Origin: Saposhnikovia divaricata
Taxonomy: Eukaryota > Streptophyta > Magnoliopsida > Apiales > Apiaceae
DNA: 64,000 nt
Assembly: GCA_036435485.1 (NCBI GenBank)
Contig: CM071598.1
Coordinates: 194,659,148 to 194,723,147, forward strand
Reading direction: 5' to 3'
Shown: positions 35,226-44,928 of the stretch, piece after piece
Numbering within the stretch: the stretch's first letter is position 1
Layout: every line of letters begins with the position of its first letter
Notes under the pieces: generated by a model
What the model saw: the letters and a program-made list of their open reading frames with translations, nothing else
Told to the model about the DNA's origin: nothing
Databases searched by the model: none
Translations under genes and position numbers: made by a program

Positions 35226-36457
35226 ATGCCTCCAAAGAAGAAAACACCTACTACAAATCCCGAAAACCAGAACACTGGTAGTCAAAATCCAGTTGACCCG
35301 ACTATGACTCAAATTCTCCAACTTCTTCAACAATAGACAGCCGCACTAGCTCAGCAACGACCCGCTCAACCAATTGTGACCTTCAAAGCTTTTCAAGCCG
35401 TACACCCTCTAGAGTTCAAAGGTACTGTTAACCCAATAGAAGCTAGGGCTTGGCTGAATGAGATGGAAAAAGCTTTTGCTTTGGTAAGGGTAGGAGAAGA
35501 ACAAAAGACTGAATATGCGAGCTATTTCTTGAAAGCTGAAGCAAACTATTGGTGGGAGTCAATAAAGCTGTTGGAAGGCGAAGGAGTGATTACATGGCAG
35601 AGATTCACAAAGTTATTTCTCGAAAAGTATCTCCCAAGGTATATGCAAGATCAGCTGGAGATTCAGTTCCTAGAGTTAAAGCAGGAGAACATGAGTGTGG
35701 CGGAATACGAGGCAAAATTCACAGAGTTAGCAAGGTTTGTTCCTGAATATGTTAATACTGAGGTGAAGAAAGCTAAGAGGTTTCAACAAGGTCTAAAGTC
35801 ATGGATACGTAGTAAGGTGGCAGTATTTCAGTTAGAAAATTATGCAATGGTGGTGAAGAAAGCTATGATTGTTGAAGGTGAGAGCGAATTGTATCAGAAG
35901 GAGAAGGCGGGAAAGAAAAGAAAGATAGAAAGTAGTGAGGGAAGTCATAATAATAACAAGTTCAAGCCAAGGAATGAGGGTCAGTTTGATAAGAGTCAAG
36001 GTTTCCAGAAGCCGAAGAATGGAAATTGTGGTCAAGGTAAACATTTTCAGAATGCTAATCAGCAATTGGCAATCAGACCAGCTCTACCTGAATGTACAAC
36101 TTGTGGGAAGAAACACTCGGGAGTTTGTCACAAACTAAGTATTACATGTTTTAAGTGCAACAAGAAGGGACATTACGTGGGAGAGTGGCCGACTTTAAAA
36201 CCAGGGATAACATGCTACAATTGCGGGAAAATTGGTCATATTGCTAAAGATTGTGAAGAACCAGTGCAAATAGCACATGCTTTGAGGATAGCTGGACCCC
36301 CAGTCCAGACCCAGATGTCTTCACCTAGGGCCAGAACTTTCAACATGACAATGCAGGATGACGTTCAGGAAACGGATGTTGTCGTAGGTACACTCAATGT
36401 GAACTCAGTAGAGGCTAAAGTTTTAATTCATTCTGGAGCTACCATGTCTTTCATTTC
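35226..36457 (+). pseudogene. gag: chromovirus Gag with start of protease
   Basis: ATG at 35226 (MPPKKK), then an in-frame TAG at 35334 in a Gln run. After it the capsid region is open: FKAFQAVHPLEFKG, EARAWLNEMEKAF, ANYWWESIK, WQRFTKLFLEKYLP and LELKQENMSVAEYEAKF. The middle is basic. Two CCHC-type knuckles follow: CFKCNKKGHYVGEWP, whose last Cys is Trp, and CYNCGKIGHIAKDC, which is intact. The protease begins with VLIHSGATMSFIS, with His-Ser-Gly in place of Asp-Ser/Thr-Gly, so the catalytic Asp is lost. The frame is interrupted at 36458 by the Athila-like element and continues at 43718. Confidence 0.85.
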
Positions 36458-38622
36458 TGATAAGTGCATAATTTTGCATATTTTTATTACCTATTTATTG
36501 TTTGAATTCGTATTTTAATGAATTATTTTGTTGTATTTCTGGAAAATTCGAGAAAAATGAAGAAATGACAAAATAAAGAAATAAATGATAAAAGAAGGAA
36601 AAGAAGGACCAAAATTGAAGAAAAATGAAAAGCTAGGGAGGGTGGTGCATCTTTGTAGCCCAACAAAATGAATGGCCAAGATTTAGCCAACCAAAATTAA
36701 ATCAATGGCTAAGATTAGCCCATACCTACCAAAAACCATAATTATTTTCTATAAATAGCCTCATCCTTCATTTGTAAAATCATCTTAGAATTAGGTAGTT
36801 CTAATTCAACCCTAAATTATAGCCTCCATTTTATTTTGTAAACACTTTTTTTTTAATTGCAAATTTTCATTCCCTTTTTAATTTTTTGTTCTTAGTTATA
36901 ATTTTTAATTTGAACCCCTTTAAATCTTAATTTTATTGTGGGTTTCAAGAATTTTATTTGTAGTTCTAAATTTTATATTTCATGTATTAGTGTAATAATA
37001 AAAAAAATTTATTAAGTTTCAGCATCTATTTTATCAGTTTTATTTCTGTTAATTCGAAACATTAGTATCGTCCCTTATTTTCCACAAAAAACCCAGAAAA
37101 CCCAGGTCTTCTTCCTATTCTAGTGTCTTGTGTCTTCCTCCCCTGTTTTTTTTTCCTATCGACTAAAATACACAAATCTCCTCCCCTCCCTTTCTTCGTT
37201 TTAAACCCACAACCGATGCAAGTCCCCTTCATCTCTTTTAATTTCTTAGCACAAACATCCCATGTCCTTAGTTTTAATTTTATTGCGAATCGATTTTCCC
37301 TTCTTTTTTGCCGAGTTGATTGAGTTTTTACTGTATAGTCCGAGTGTGGTGTTTATATTTCATACGTCTGCAATTCCGAATTCTGATTTATTTAATTTTT
37401 TTTTTTAAAGTTTGTTTTGAGTCTTGCTTTCGTTTCTAAATTTCGGCTTCTTTGTTCTGGGTCGTGTGATTGCTGTTTTGTCACGTCTGCAGTACCATCA
37501 CCGAGTGTGTTGTTGAATGTTTGTTCGAATTTGCTGGGTTGTGGCTTACCTGAGTCGTCCAATTCATTGTATTTAAGTTTTAACGAGTTGCTGTTATGCA
37601 GTTCTTGTTTCTCCTGTTAGTTACTGAGTTTGTAGCTCAAGTAAATGTGGTTAAATCCGTGTTTTGTTTTAGTCTTCTGCGTGGGAATGCTACCCACTTT
37701 GCTTCGCTGAGTTTTTGATTAGCTGCTGCGTTTTCTAAGTCTGTTTATAGGTTGTCAGCATTTTCAATCCACATTTCTATTTCTGTCAATGATTGTGTGA
37801 GCTCTGGTTTATTTATGAGTCGAATTCTGGGCGAGTTTGGCTGAGTCGTGATTCCTCTTCTCCTTGCTCTTAGTTTATAGTTTAGCTTGTTTTCGGAGTT
37901 AGTTTGTATATGATAAGTTACCGAGTTCTTGCTGTTAAAGTGTTTCGTTTCTATGTTTATCGCGAGTTGAATACTTTTCGCTGCTTTTGTTCATTTGCCG
38001 TGTCTTTTAGTCGCAAACCTGCTAGTAGTTTTTCTGAATCAATGTCTGCGTAGACGCTTTTTTTTGGCATTGTTAATTGCGGAGTTTCGAATGTTTAAAT
38101 CATTATTGCTAAGCTATCTTGGCACTAAGTTTACAAGTCTTGATGTACTAGTACTGGTATTGAAGAATGAAAAAAAAAATTGTCTGCAATTATGTGTTCA
38201 TTTTGGGTTTTGAAATATGTTTTCCAGGGTCATGCTTGTCTTGATAACAGATTCTTATTATAAATTGCTGATCATAATTTCTTAAAAAAAAATAAAAAAA
38301 TATATATATATAAAAAAATTTATGAATAAAATCTAATTTTTAAATTGAATTTAGAATTTTTAAAATAATTTTTAGCCTTTTTTTTGAATATTTCCAGGAA
38401 GTTAAGTTTTAGAATAATTCATTTTTCATTAGTTAAATAGATTTTCTTTTGGTAATTAATTAGGGAAAAATCAAAATCATCCAAAAAACCAAAATTGTTC
38501 TAGTTCGATTATATTAATTATTAAGGTTTGCGAATAAATATTAGTCCCTATGTATCGAATCTTAAATATTAAAACGATGATCGTGCGCTTGCGATTTTAA
38601 ATGTTTTATTTTTAGCACATCA
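36458..38622 (+). repeat. 5' LTR of the Athila-like element
   Basis: 2165 bp, with 'ctataaatagcc' near 36760 as TATA box. It is about 190 bp longer than the 3' LTR because it retains segments around 37260-37440 and 37545-37585 that are absent there. Small ORFs in it are not genes. Confidence 0.9.
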
Positions 38623-38644
38623 AGTTTTAGGCGCCGCTGCCGGG
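38623..38644 (+). promoter_or_regulatory. primer-binding site of the Athila-like element
   Basis: AGTTTTAGGCGCCGCTGCCGGG lies directly after the LTR end and resembles the TTGGCGCCGTTGCCGGGG primer site of Athila elements. Confidence 0.75.
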
Positions 38645-39405
38645 GAATAATTATTTTTCGCACCTTAATTTTTAATTTTTCGGATTAGTTTTCTTTCGCT
38701 TGCCTTATTTTTATTTCTTTTTTTTTAGGAAAGTTTGGAATTTCGGGAATCTTTTCACGGAGCTTGGAAAAATCGGAATTCTTGGAAGCATGCTTCGGTA
38801 ACCCGTATCTCACTCTTTTCATCTTTTTATTTTTAGAAAATCACAAAAAAAAAACAAAAAAATCAAAAATCACAAAAAATTGAAAATTGAAAAATCAAAA
38901 AAAAAATTATTTGTAAATACATATTTGTTGCATCATGCATTCATCACTTAGGGCACATCATCTAGATTTTATTTTCTTGTTTTTAATTTTTCGTACCTAG
39001 TAAATTGTGGTGATCGCTGGCGGACCGAGGTACGTTAAATTCTTCTTTTCTTTAGTTTAGAACACGTAGTGTAGAGCATCCATAATTGTTTATCGTTTTT
39101 TTTGTTTTTTGCATCAAATAAACGTAATTAAGGCTTATTCACGACCTTCAGTGTCTAAGGTTCGCCTGGCTGTTAAGATTCGGTGTCTATGTGACGAGTT
39201 TGGCCTCTTGGCAATGCCTGCTCTAATCTGGCCGAATCGGTCTGAATAATTCTTAATTTACGGAAATTATTTTAGTGTGTCTTAACGTTATGTGAGCAAT
39301 GTCTAGTTATTTTATTTAGGGAACCCTAGGTCTAGAATTTTTCTTTTGATTTTTCACCATTTCTTTTTGTGTGTTTGAATTAATTCTTTGTACGCTACCT
39401 GTCCG
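38645..39405 (+). other. leader of the Athila-like element
   Basis: About 760 bp between primer site and coding frame. It contains A-rich tracts (about 38836-38910) and 'gatcgctggcggaccgag' near 39011, which resembles Athila leader text. No domain is seen. Confidence 0.5.
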
Positions 39406-40587
39406 ATGAGTAATAATGAGATGTCGCCAATGGCCCCTGAAGCTTACACATATTGTGAAATTTGTGGTATTTATGGTCACTTTGGTTTTGAATGTTCTTA
39501 CAATGCTCAATTCGGACAACTGAATGATTATCAAGAAAGATACGAGTCAAATCCGTACTTTAATGCATATAATCAAGATTGGACAGGTCAACCAAATTTT
39601 TCATACACGGACAACAACTTTCAGAATTTCTCATATCATGATCAACAACAATTCCAGCAACAACAATATGAAGAACAATATCACCAACAACAATTTGAGC
39701 AACCATCATGGCAGCAATATGAATATCCTCCACCGCAGAATTTCCAGGTTTATCAAACCAATGAAAATGTGCAGCCTGATATATTGAGCAAGGCGGAGGA
39801 ACTTCTAATGCAAACTCAAAAGATTCAAGAGGAGTTAAATAAACTGATGGGAGCTGAAATTGCAGAATGGGATAGCTCTTTTACTGCATGGCAGCCTGAC
39901 TCTACACCGCCACCATCTATACCACCGGAAGATGAAATGGATTCGATCATTCTTACAAATGATCAAGAGGAAAATAGTTTCTCGGTGTGTGTTGATGATG
40001 TACTTATTGAAATAGAAGAGGAGCTTTCCACCGAGGTTAAGATCAATGATGTTGTTATTGTTGAGGATGTTGTGAGTAAAAACGAGAATCTGTGCTTCAA
40101 GGTTGACGTGATGTCAAAAATTGTCCAAGAAGATTTTTCTCCAGTTTTGCTTGATAATCCATTCCAAACGGCTATTACCCTTCAGTCCTCGGAAGAAGGA
40201 GACCCTGACAAATGCTCCTTATTCATTGATTCAAAAAGCCAAGAGGATCAAATAGCTCAAGAGAAAGTAAGGAAGGGAGAAGAACCACCACCCGAGCCTC
40301 CACCTCGCGTGATTATTAAGGGAGTTTGGCGTTTTCGGGGCTATGAATTTTATCGATGCTTTATCAATAAATTTTCCAAAACTACATATTTTCTTGATCA
40401 ATTTCTATTTATTGATGTAGTGGCTAAATTTGCTAATGCTTGTTTGGAAATTTTGTGCACTGTTGATGCTTTTTCGTGGTGGTCCCACGCAACAGGTTTT
40501 TGGAGTGGCAATCCATGCCTCGATACTTCATGCTTGTGCATTAGGGGAGTATTTCTTACTTTTCTTTTATACCTTTGCATACATTGA
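39406..40587 (+). CDS. Gag-derived CCHC, Gln/Tyr-rich protein of the Athila-like element
   Basis: Uninterrupted frame of 393 codons from ATG at 39406; the frame is open a little upstream but lacks an earlier ATG. A CCHC knuckle (CEICGIYGHFGFEC, about residues 17-30) is followed by YNQDWTGQPNFSY, which resembles the YNPGWRNHPNFSW block after the knuckle in Athila Gag. Next come a Gln/Tyr/Asn-rich, prion-like stretch (about 60-125), a helical segment (ILSKAEELLMQTQKIQEEL), a long acidic region and PPPEPPP. The C-terminus is aromatic and hydrophobic (FLDQFLFIDVVAKF ... CIRGVFLTFLLYLCIH) and could include a membrane segment. The N-terminal Gag capsid domain is absent. Its function is unknown; RNA binding is inferred from the knuckle. 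It is the only long intact frame in the nest. Confidence 0.75.
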   Translation: MSNNEMSPMAPEAYTYCEICGIYGHFGFECSYNAQFGQLNDYQERYESNPYFNAYNQDWTGQPNFSYTDNNFQNFSYHDQQQFQQQQYEEQYHQQQFEQPSWQQYEYPPPQNFQVYQTNENVQPDILSKAEELLMQTQKIQEELNKLMGAEIAEWDSSFTAWQPDSTPPPSIPPEDEMDSIILTNDQEENSFSVCVDDVLIEIEEELSTEVKINDVVIVEDVVSKNENLCFKVDVMSKIVQEDFSPVLLDNPFQTAITLQSSEEGDPDKCSLFIDSKSQEDQIAQEKVRKGEEPPPEPPPRVIIKGVWRFRGYEFYRCFINKFSKTTYFLDQFLFIDVVAKFANACLEILCTVDAFSWWSHATGFWSGNPCLDTSCLCIRGVFLTFLLYLCIH

Positions 40588-41742
40588 GGACAATGCATAA
40601 TTTAGGTATGGGGGAGTGTTTAGTGTAAATACATAAAAATTGAAAAATCCAAAAAAAAATTGAAAAATTTTAAAAATCTAAAAATATAGATATTTTAGCT
40701 TAGTTGTCCTTCCCACTCTTTAAATTCTAGAACTAGTTGGTGTTGACTATTTTTCGAAAATTATATGTATAATGCCTTTAGATAATTTGAACGTAGTCAG
40801 GTAAGGTTTTCCTCATGAAACTTGTGTCGAACAAATTTTTGCTTAAAAGTCCAAAACGACACATTTGCACAAGACTTTTGATGGAAGAATTGTATAGGAA
40901 TGTTAATCGATACCTGAGAGAGAACCCACATGTTAGAACAATGTCGAATCAAACCTTTGCGAAATTTGGTTCCTATAGTGTCAAAAAAAAAAGGAAAAAG
41001 AAACAAAAAAAGAAAAAGAAAAAGAGAGTCAATAAATGTTTGTAATTGTATAGTGCTAATGTGATTTTGTAATAATGAATTCTTAGTAGGGAAATCGCTA
41101 GGTTGGGCTCATTGATAACCCGAGTAAGTAAGTCCGAGGGGACTTTGTGCCTAGCAACCTAAGGTCCCTTGTGATCTGGGATTGTTGACCTAAAACTCGC
41201 TAAATGGGTATTGATGCAAAAGTATTTTGGGACCTCAACCATTGCACGGTCGGTCTAACTAATAAGAACGTGAAGTTTGGCTAGATACTTGTTTTAATAG
41301 AGATTGGGTCAGTTCAATATTGGTTGAAAAAGAGAAAATGTTCGTATGCATTTTATCCATCAAGGGCCTTAAATTCACTACACACCTTGGATTTTTTTGT
41401 AAATTTTTAGTCTAATCATGTGGATTGTGGGAACCTATAACTTGGCTATTGTTAGAATGATCTTTAAGTCATATATTTTCCTACAAAATTGTTTTGTTGA
41501 CACCAATGAAAGCTAGACTAAAAGAGGAAAGTTGGATACTTGCTCATCTCAAAGATTTTATGGGTATATCTTCTGTAAACCCTTAGGAGACAACACTCCT
41601 CCTGTAGAGATCGTCTATAGGTTTAACGGGTTGGTAAACCTAAAATTACCCGTCACACCTACGAAAAGGAGTATAGGACTTTTTATCTAGATTTTCTTTT
41701 TGTTTTACTCGAGGATGAGCAAAAGATAGGTATGGGGGCATT
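40588..41742 (+). other. non-coding 3' region of the Athila-like element with polypurine tract
   Basis: It starts with 'gaggacaatgcataatttaggtatgggggagtgttt' (split at the G-run), an Athila-type post-coding signature, and ends with a second such motif 'ctcgaggatgagc ... ggtatgggggcatt' (41709-41742) that would serve as polypurine tract. In between is an A/G tract (40981-41028). No coding similarity to pol. Confidence 0.65.
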
Positions 41743-43717
41743 TGATAAGTGCATAATTTTGCATATTTTTATTACCTATTTATTTTTTGAATTCGTATTT
41801 TAATGAATTATTTTGTTGTATTTCAGGAAAATTCGAGAAAAATGAAGAAATGACAAAATAAAGAAATAAATGACAAAATAAGGAAAAGAAGGACCAAAAT
41901 GGAAGAAAAATGAAAAGCTAGGGAGGGTGGTGCATCTTTGTAGCCCACCAAAATGAATGGCCAAGATTTAGCCAACCAAAATTAAATCAATGGCTAAGAT
42001 CATCCCATACCTACCAAAAACCCTAATTATTTTCTATAAATAGCCTCATCCTTCATTTGTAAAATCATCTTAGAATTAGGTAGTTCTAGTTCAACCCTAA
42101 ATTATAGCCTCCATTTTATTTTGTAAACATTTTTTTTAATTGCAAATTTTCATTCCCTTTTTAAATTTTTGTTCTTAGTTATACTTTTTAATTTGAACCC
42201 CTTTAAATCTCAATTTTATTGTGGGTTTCAAGAATTTTATTTGTAGTTCTAAATTTTATATTTCATGTATTAGTGTAATAATAAAAAAAATTATTAAGTT
42301 TCAGCATCTATTTTATCAGTTTTATTTCTTTTAATTCGAAACATTAGTATCGTCCCTTATTTTCCACAAAAAACCCAGAAAACCCAGGTCTTCTTCCTAT
42401 TCTAGTGTCTTGTGTCTTCCTCCCCTGTTTTTTTTTCCTATCGACTAAAACACAGAAATCTCCCCCCTCCCTTTCTTCGTTTTAAACCCACAACCGATGC
42501 AAGTCCCCTTCATCTCTTTTCATTTCTAAGCACAAACATCTCATTTCGTTTTAAATTTCGTCTTCTTTGTTCTGGGTCGTGTGATTGCTTTTTTGTCACG
42601 TCTGCAGTCCCATCACCGAGTGTGTTGTTGAATGTTTGTTCGAATTTGTTGGGTTATGGCTTAATGAGTTGCTGTTATGCAGTTCTTGTTTCTCCTGTTA
42701 GTTACTGAGTTTGTAGCTCAAGTAAATGTGGTTAAATCCGTGTTTTGTTTTAGTCTTTTGCGTGGGAATGCTACCCACTTTGCTTCGCTGAGTTTTTGAT
42801 TAGCTGCTGCGTTTTCTAAGTCTGTTTATAGGTTGTCAGCATTTTCAATCCACATTTCTATTTCTGTCAATGATTGTGTGAGCTCTGGTTTATTTATGAG
42901 ACGAATTCTGGGCGAGTTTTGCTGAGTCGTGATTCCTCTTCTCCTTGCTCTTAGTTTATAGTTTAGCTTGTTTTCGGAGTTAGTTTGTATATGATAAGTT
43001 ACCGAGTTCTTGCTGTTAAAGTGTTTCGTTTCTATGTTTATCGCGAGTTGAATACTTTTCGCTGCTTTTGTTCATTTGCCGTGTCTTTTAGTCGCTAACC
43101 TGCTAGTAGTTTTTCTGAATCAATGTCTGCGTAGACGCTTGTTTTTGGCATTGTTAATTGCGGAGTTTCGAATGTTTAAATCATTATTGCTAAGCTATCT
43201 TGGCACTAAGTTTACAAGTCTTGATGTACTAGTACTGGTATTGAAGAATGAAAAAAAAAAATTGTCTGCAGTTATGTGTTCATTTTGGGTTTTGAAATAT
43301 GTTTTCCAGGGTCATGCTTGTCTTGATAACAGATTCTTATTATAAATTGCTGATCATAATTTCTTAAAAAAAATAAAAAATATATATATAAAAAAAATAA
43401 AAAATAAAAAAATTTATGAATAAAATCTAATTTTTAAATTGAATTTAGAATTTTTAAAATAATTTTTAGCCTTTTTTTAGAATAATTCCAGGAAGTTAAG
43501 TTTTAGAATAATTCAGTTTTTCATTAGTTAAATAGATTTTCTTTTGGTAATTAATTAGGGAAAAATCAAAATCATCCAAAAAACCAAAATTGTTCTAGTT
43601 CGATTATATTAATTATTAAGGTTTGCGAATAAATATTAGTCCCTGTGGATCGAATCTTAAATATTAAAACGATGATCGTGTGCTTGCGATTTTAAATGTT
43701 TTATTTTTAGCACATCA
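41743..43717 (+). repeat. 3' LTR of the Athila-like element
   Basis: 1975 bp, nearly identical to the 5' LTR apart from two deletions (at about 42540 and 42660) and scattered substitutions. It ends AGCACATCA and is followed by the ATTTC duplication. Confidence 0.9.
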
Positions 43718-44216
43718 ATTTCCAACAAGTTTGTTAGTAAATTTCAATGTGAAATTCGACCTTTAGAGCATGCTTTAGTGATAGAGGTGGCAAATCAAGA
43801 TAGAATTTCCGTTAATCATGTGTGTCCTCAGTGTAATATAGAGATAGGTGGTTACCTTTTCTATGCTAATTTGATACCCTTCGAAATGGTAGAATTCGAT
43901 GTAACCTTAGGAATGGATTCGTTGGCTGATTATGATGCACAGATTGAGTGTAGAAAGAAGCAGGTAAGATTAAAGGCGGAAGATGATAAAGAAGTAATGT
44001 TTCAAGGGCAAAGGCAAGTAAAGAAATTTCTGAGTATTATGCAAGCTAAGAGGTTACTTAAACAAGGTTGTGAAGCGTATTTAGCACATGTTGTAGATGT
44101 AGAGAAGCAAGCACCAAAGATAGATGACATACCCATAGTTAACGAGTTCCCTGACGTTTTCTCGAAGGATTACCCGGTTTACTTCCAGATCGAGAAGTGG
44201 ATATTAGAGTTGTTAT
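43718..44216 (+). pseudogene. pol: chromovirus protease remainder and RT border, then truncated
   Basis: The frame resumes with NKFVSKFQCEI and continues PFEMVEFDVTLGMDSLADYDA (split: PFEMVEFDVTLGMD, SLADYDA), the conserved C-terminal part of gypsy proteases. It then reaches IVNEFPDVFS, the block just before RT. After that the sequence becomes unrecognisable and stops at 44216. The expected RT palm (YxDD), RNase H and integrase are absent, so a deletion of several kilobases begins near 44160. Confidence 0.8.
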
Positions 44217-44928
44217 AGCTTAATTGGATTGAAAATTTGATTTTGAATGGTATTAAGGGGTAGTGACCCCGTGATAGTTTGTGTTACGAATAAGATATTT
44301 ACGTTTCAAGGTAAATGGTTATTAGTTTTGAAAAGGTTACTCAGTAAAACAATGGGATTAAGGATGGATTCCCTTCGCGACTAACATTATACGTTGAAAG
44401 TGAAATAAGAATGATTGGGGGATTTCTTGATATTCTTTTTCTCAAAATTTTATCTGGGGCAATCTGAGTTATAAGTAGGAGCGTGGAAGCTGTGTCAATT
44501 GTTTTAGTTGCGTGGATTTTATTTAATGACTTATTTAGTTATTGTGTATTGCCAGTCGAGACAGATTTCGTTTTAGATTTTACATATATATGCGAATTAT
44601 TGCGGATGATTGGGTTAGTACTTGAGGCGTTGTATACAGGGCGTAGTCCTTTCTACAAATAGGTCATGTGCGATTTTCGGTAGAAAAGGGATCGTCACGT
44701 GCGAGTGATCAGTAGCTAGAATTAACGAGACATATAAACCAAAGGATTAAGTTTGTGTTAGAAATTCGAAGGCCTATAGGATGAGCCTATCGATATGTGA
44801 AATGATATAAAGGAATGGTAGAATGAAAGAAATGACTTGGAAAGTGAAAGAGAAATGGTTGAGTAATACCGTCATTACGTTTTCTTAAGATAGATTCTGG
44901 GGACAGAATCCTTTTAAGGGGGAAAGGA
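44217..44928 (+). other. degenerate chromovirus 3' region with polypurine tract
   Basis: No clear protein block; possibly scrambled remnants of the integrase C-terminal region. The final 'attctggggacagaatccttttaagggggaaagga' (44892-44928, split by the AGAATCC word) is the usual chromovirus end of pol and polypurine tract. Confidence 0.55.
44911..44928 (+). promoter_or_regulatory. polypurine tract of the chromovirus
   Basis: CTTTTAAGGGGGAAAGGA directly precedes the 3' LTR and would prime plus-strand synthesis. Confidence 0.8.

Larger units (their letters stand above)
36458..43717 (+). mobile_element. Athila-like non-autonomous Ty3/gypsy element
   Basis: LTRs at 36458-38622 and 41743-43717 begin TGATAAGTGCATAATTTTGC and end AGCACATCA. 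The target duplication ATTTC lies at 36453-36457 and 43718-43722. The primer site TTTTAGGCGCCGCTGCCGGGG and the pre-LTR text 'gaggatgagcaaaagataggtatgggggcat' (split here) are Athila hallmarks as I recall them. It has one protein gene (39406-40587) and no protease, RT, RNase H or integrase, so it must depend on enzymes supplied elsewhere. Removing it restores the chromovirus protease frame. Confidence 0.85.

Noticed and set aside
37123..38213. Small plus-strand frames in the Athila-like LTRs (also 42412-43345)
   Set aside because: Both LTR copies contain them only as low-complexity Leu/Phe/Ser-rich frames with no motif; they are LTR sequence.
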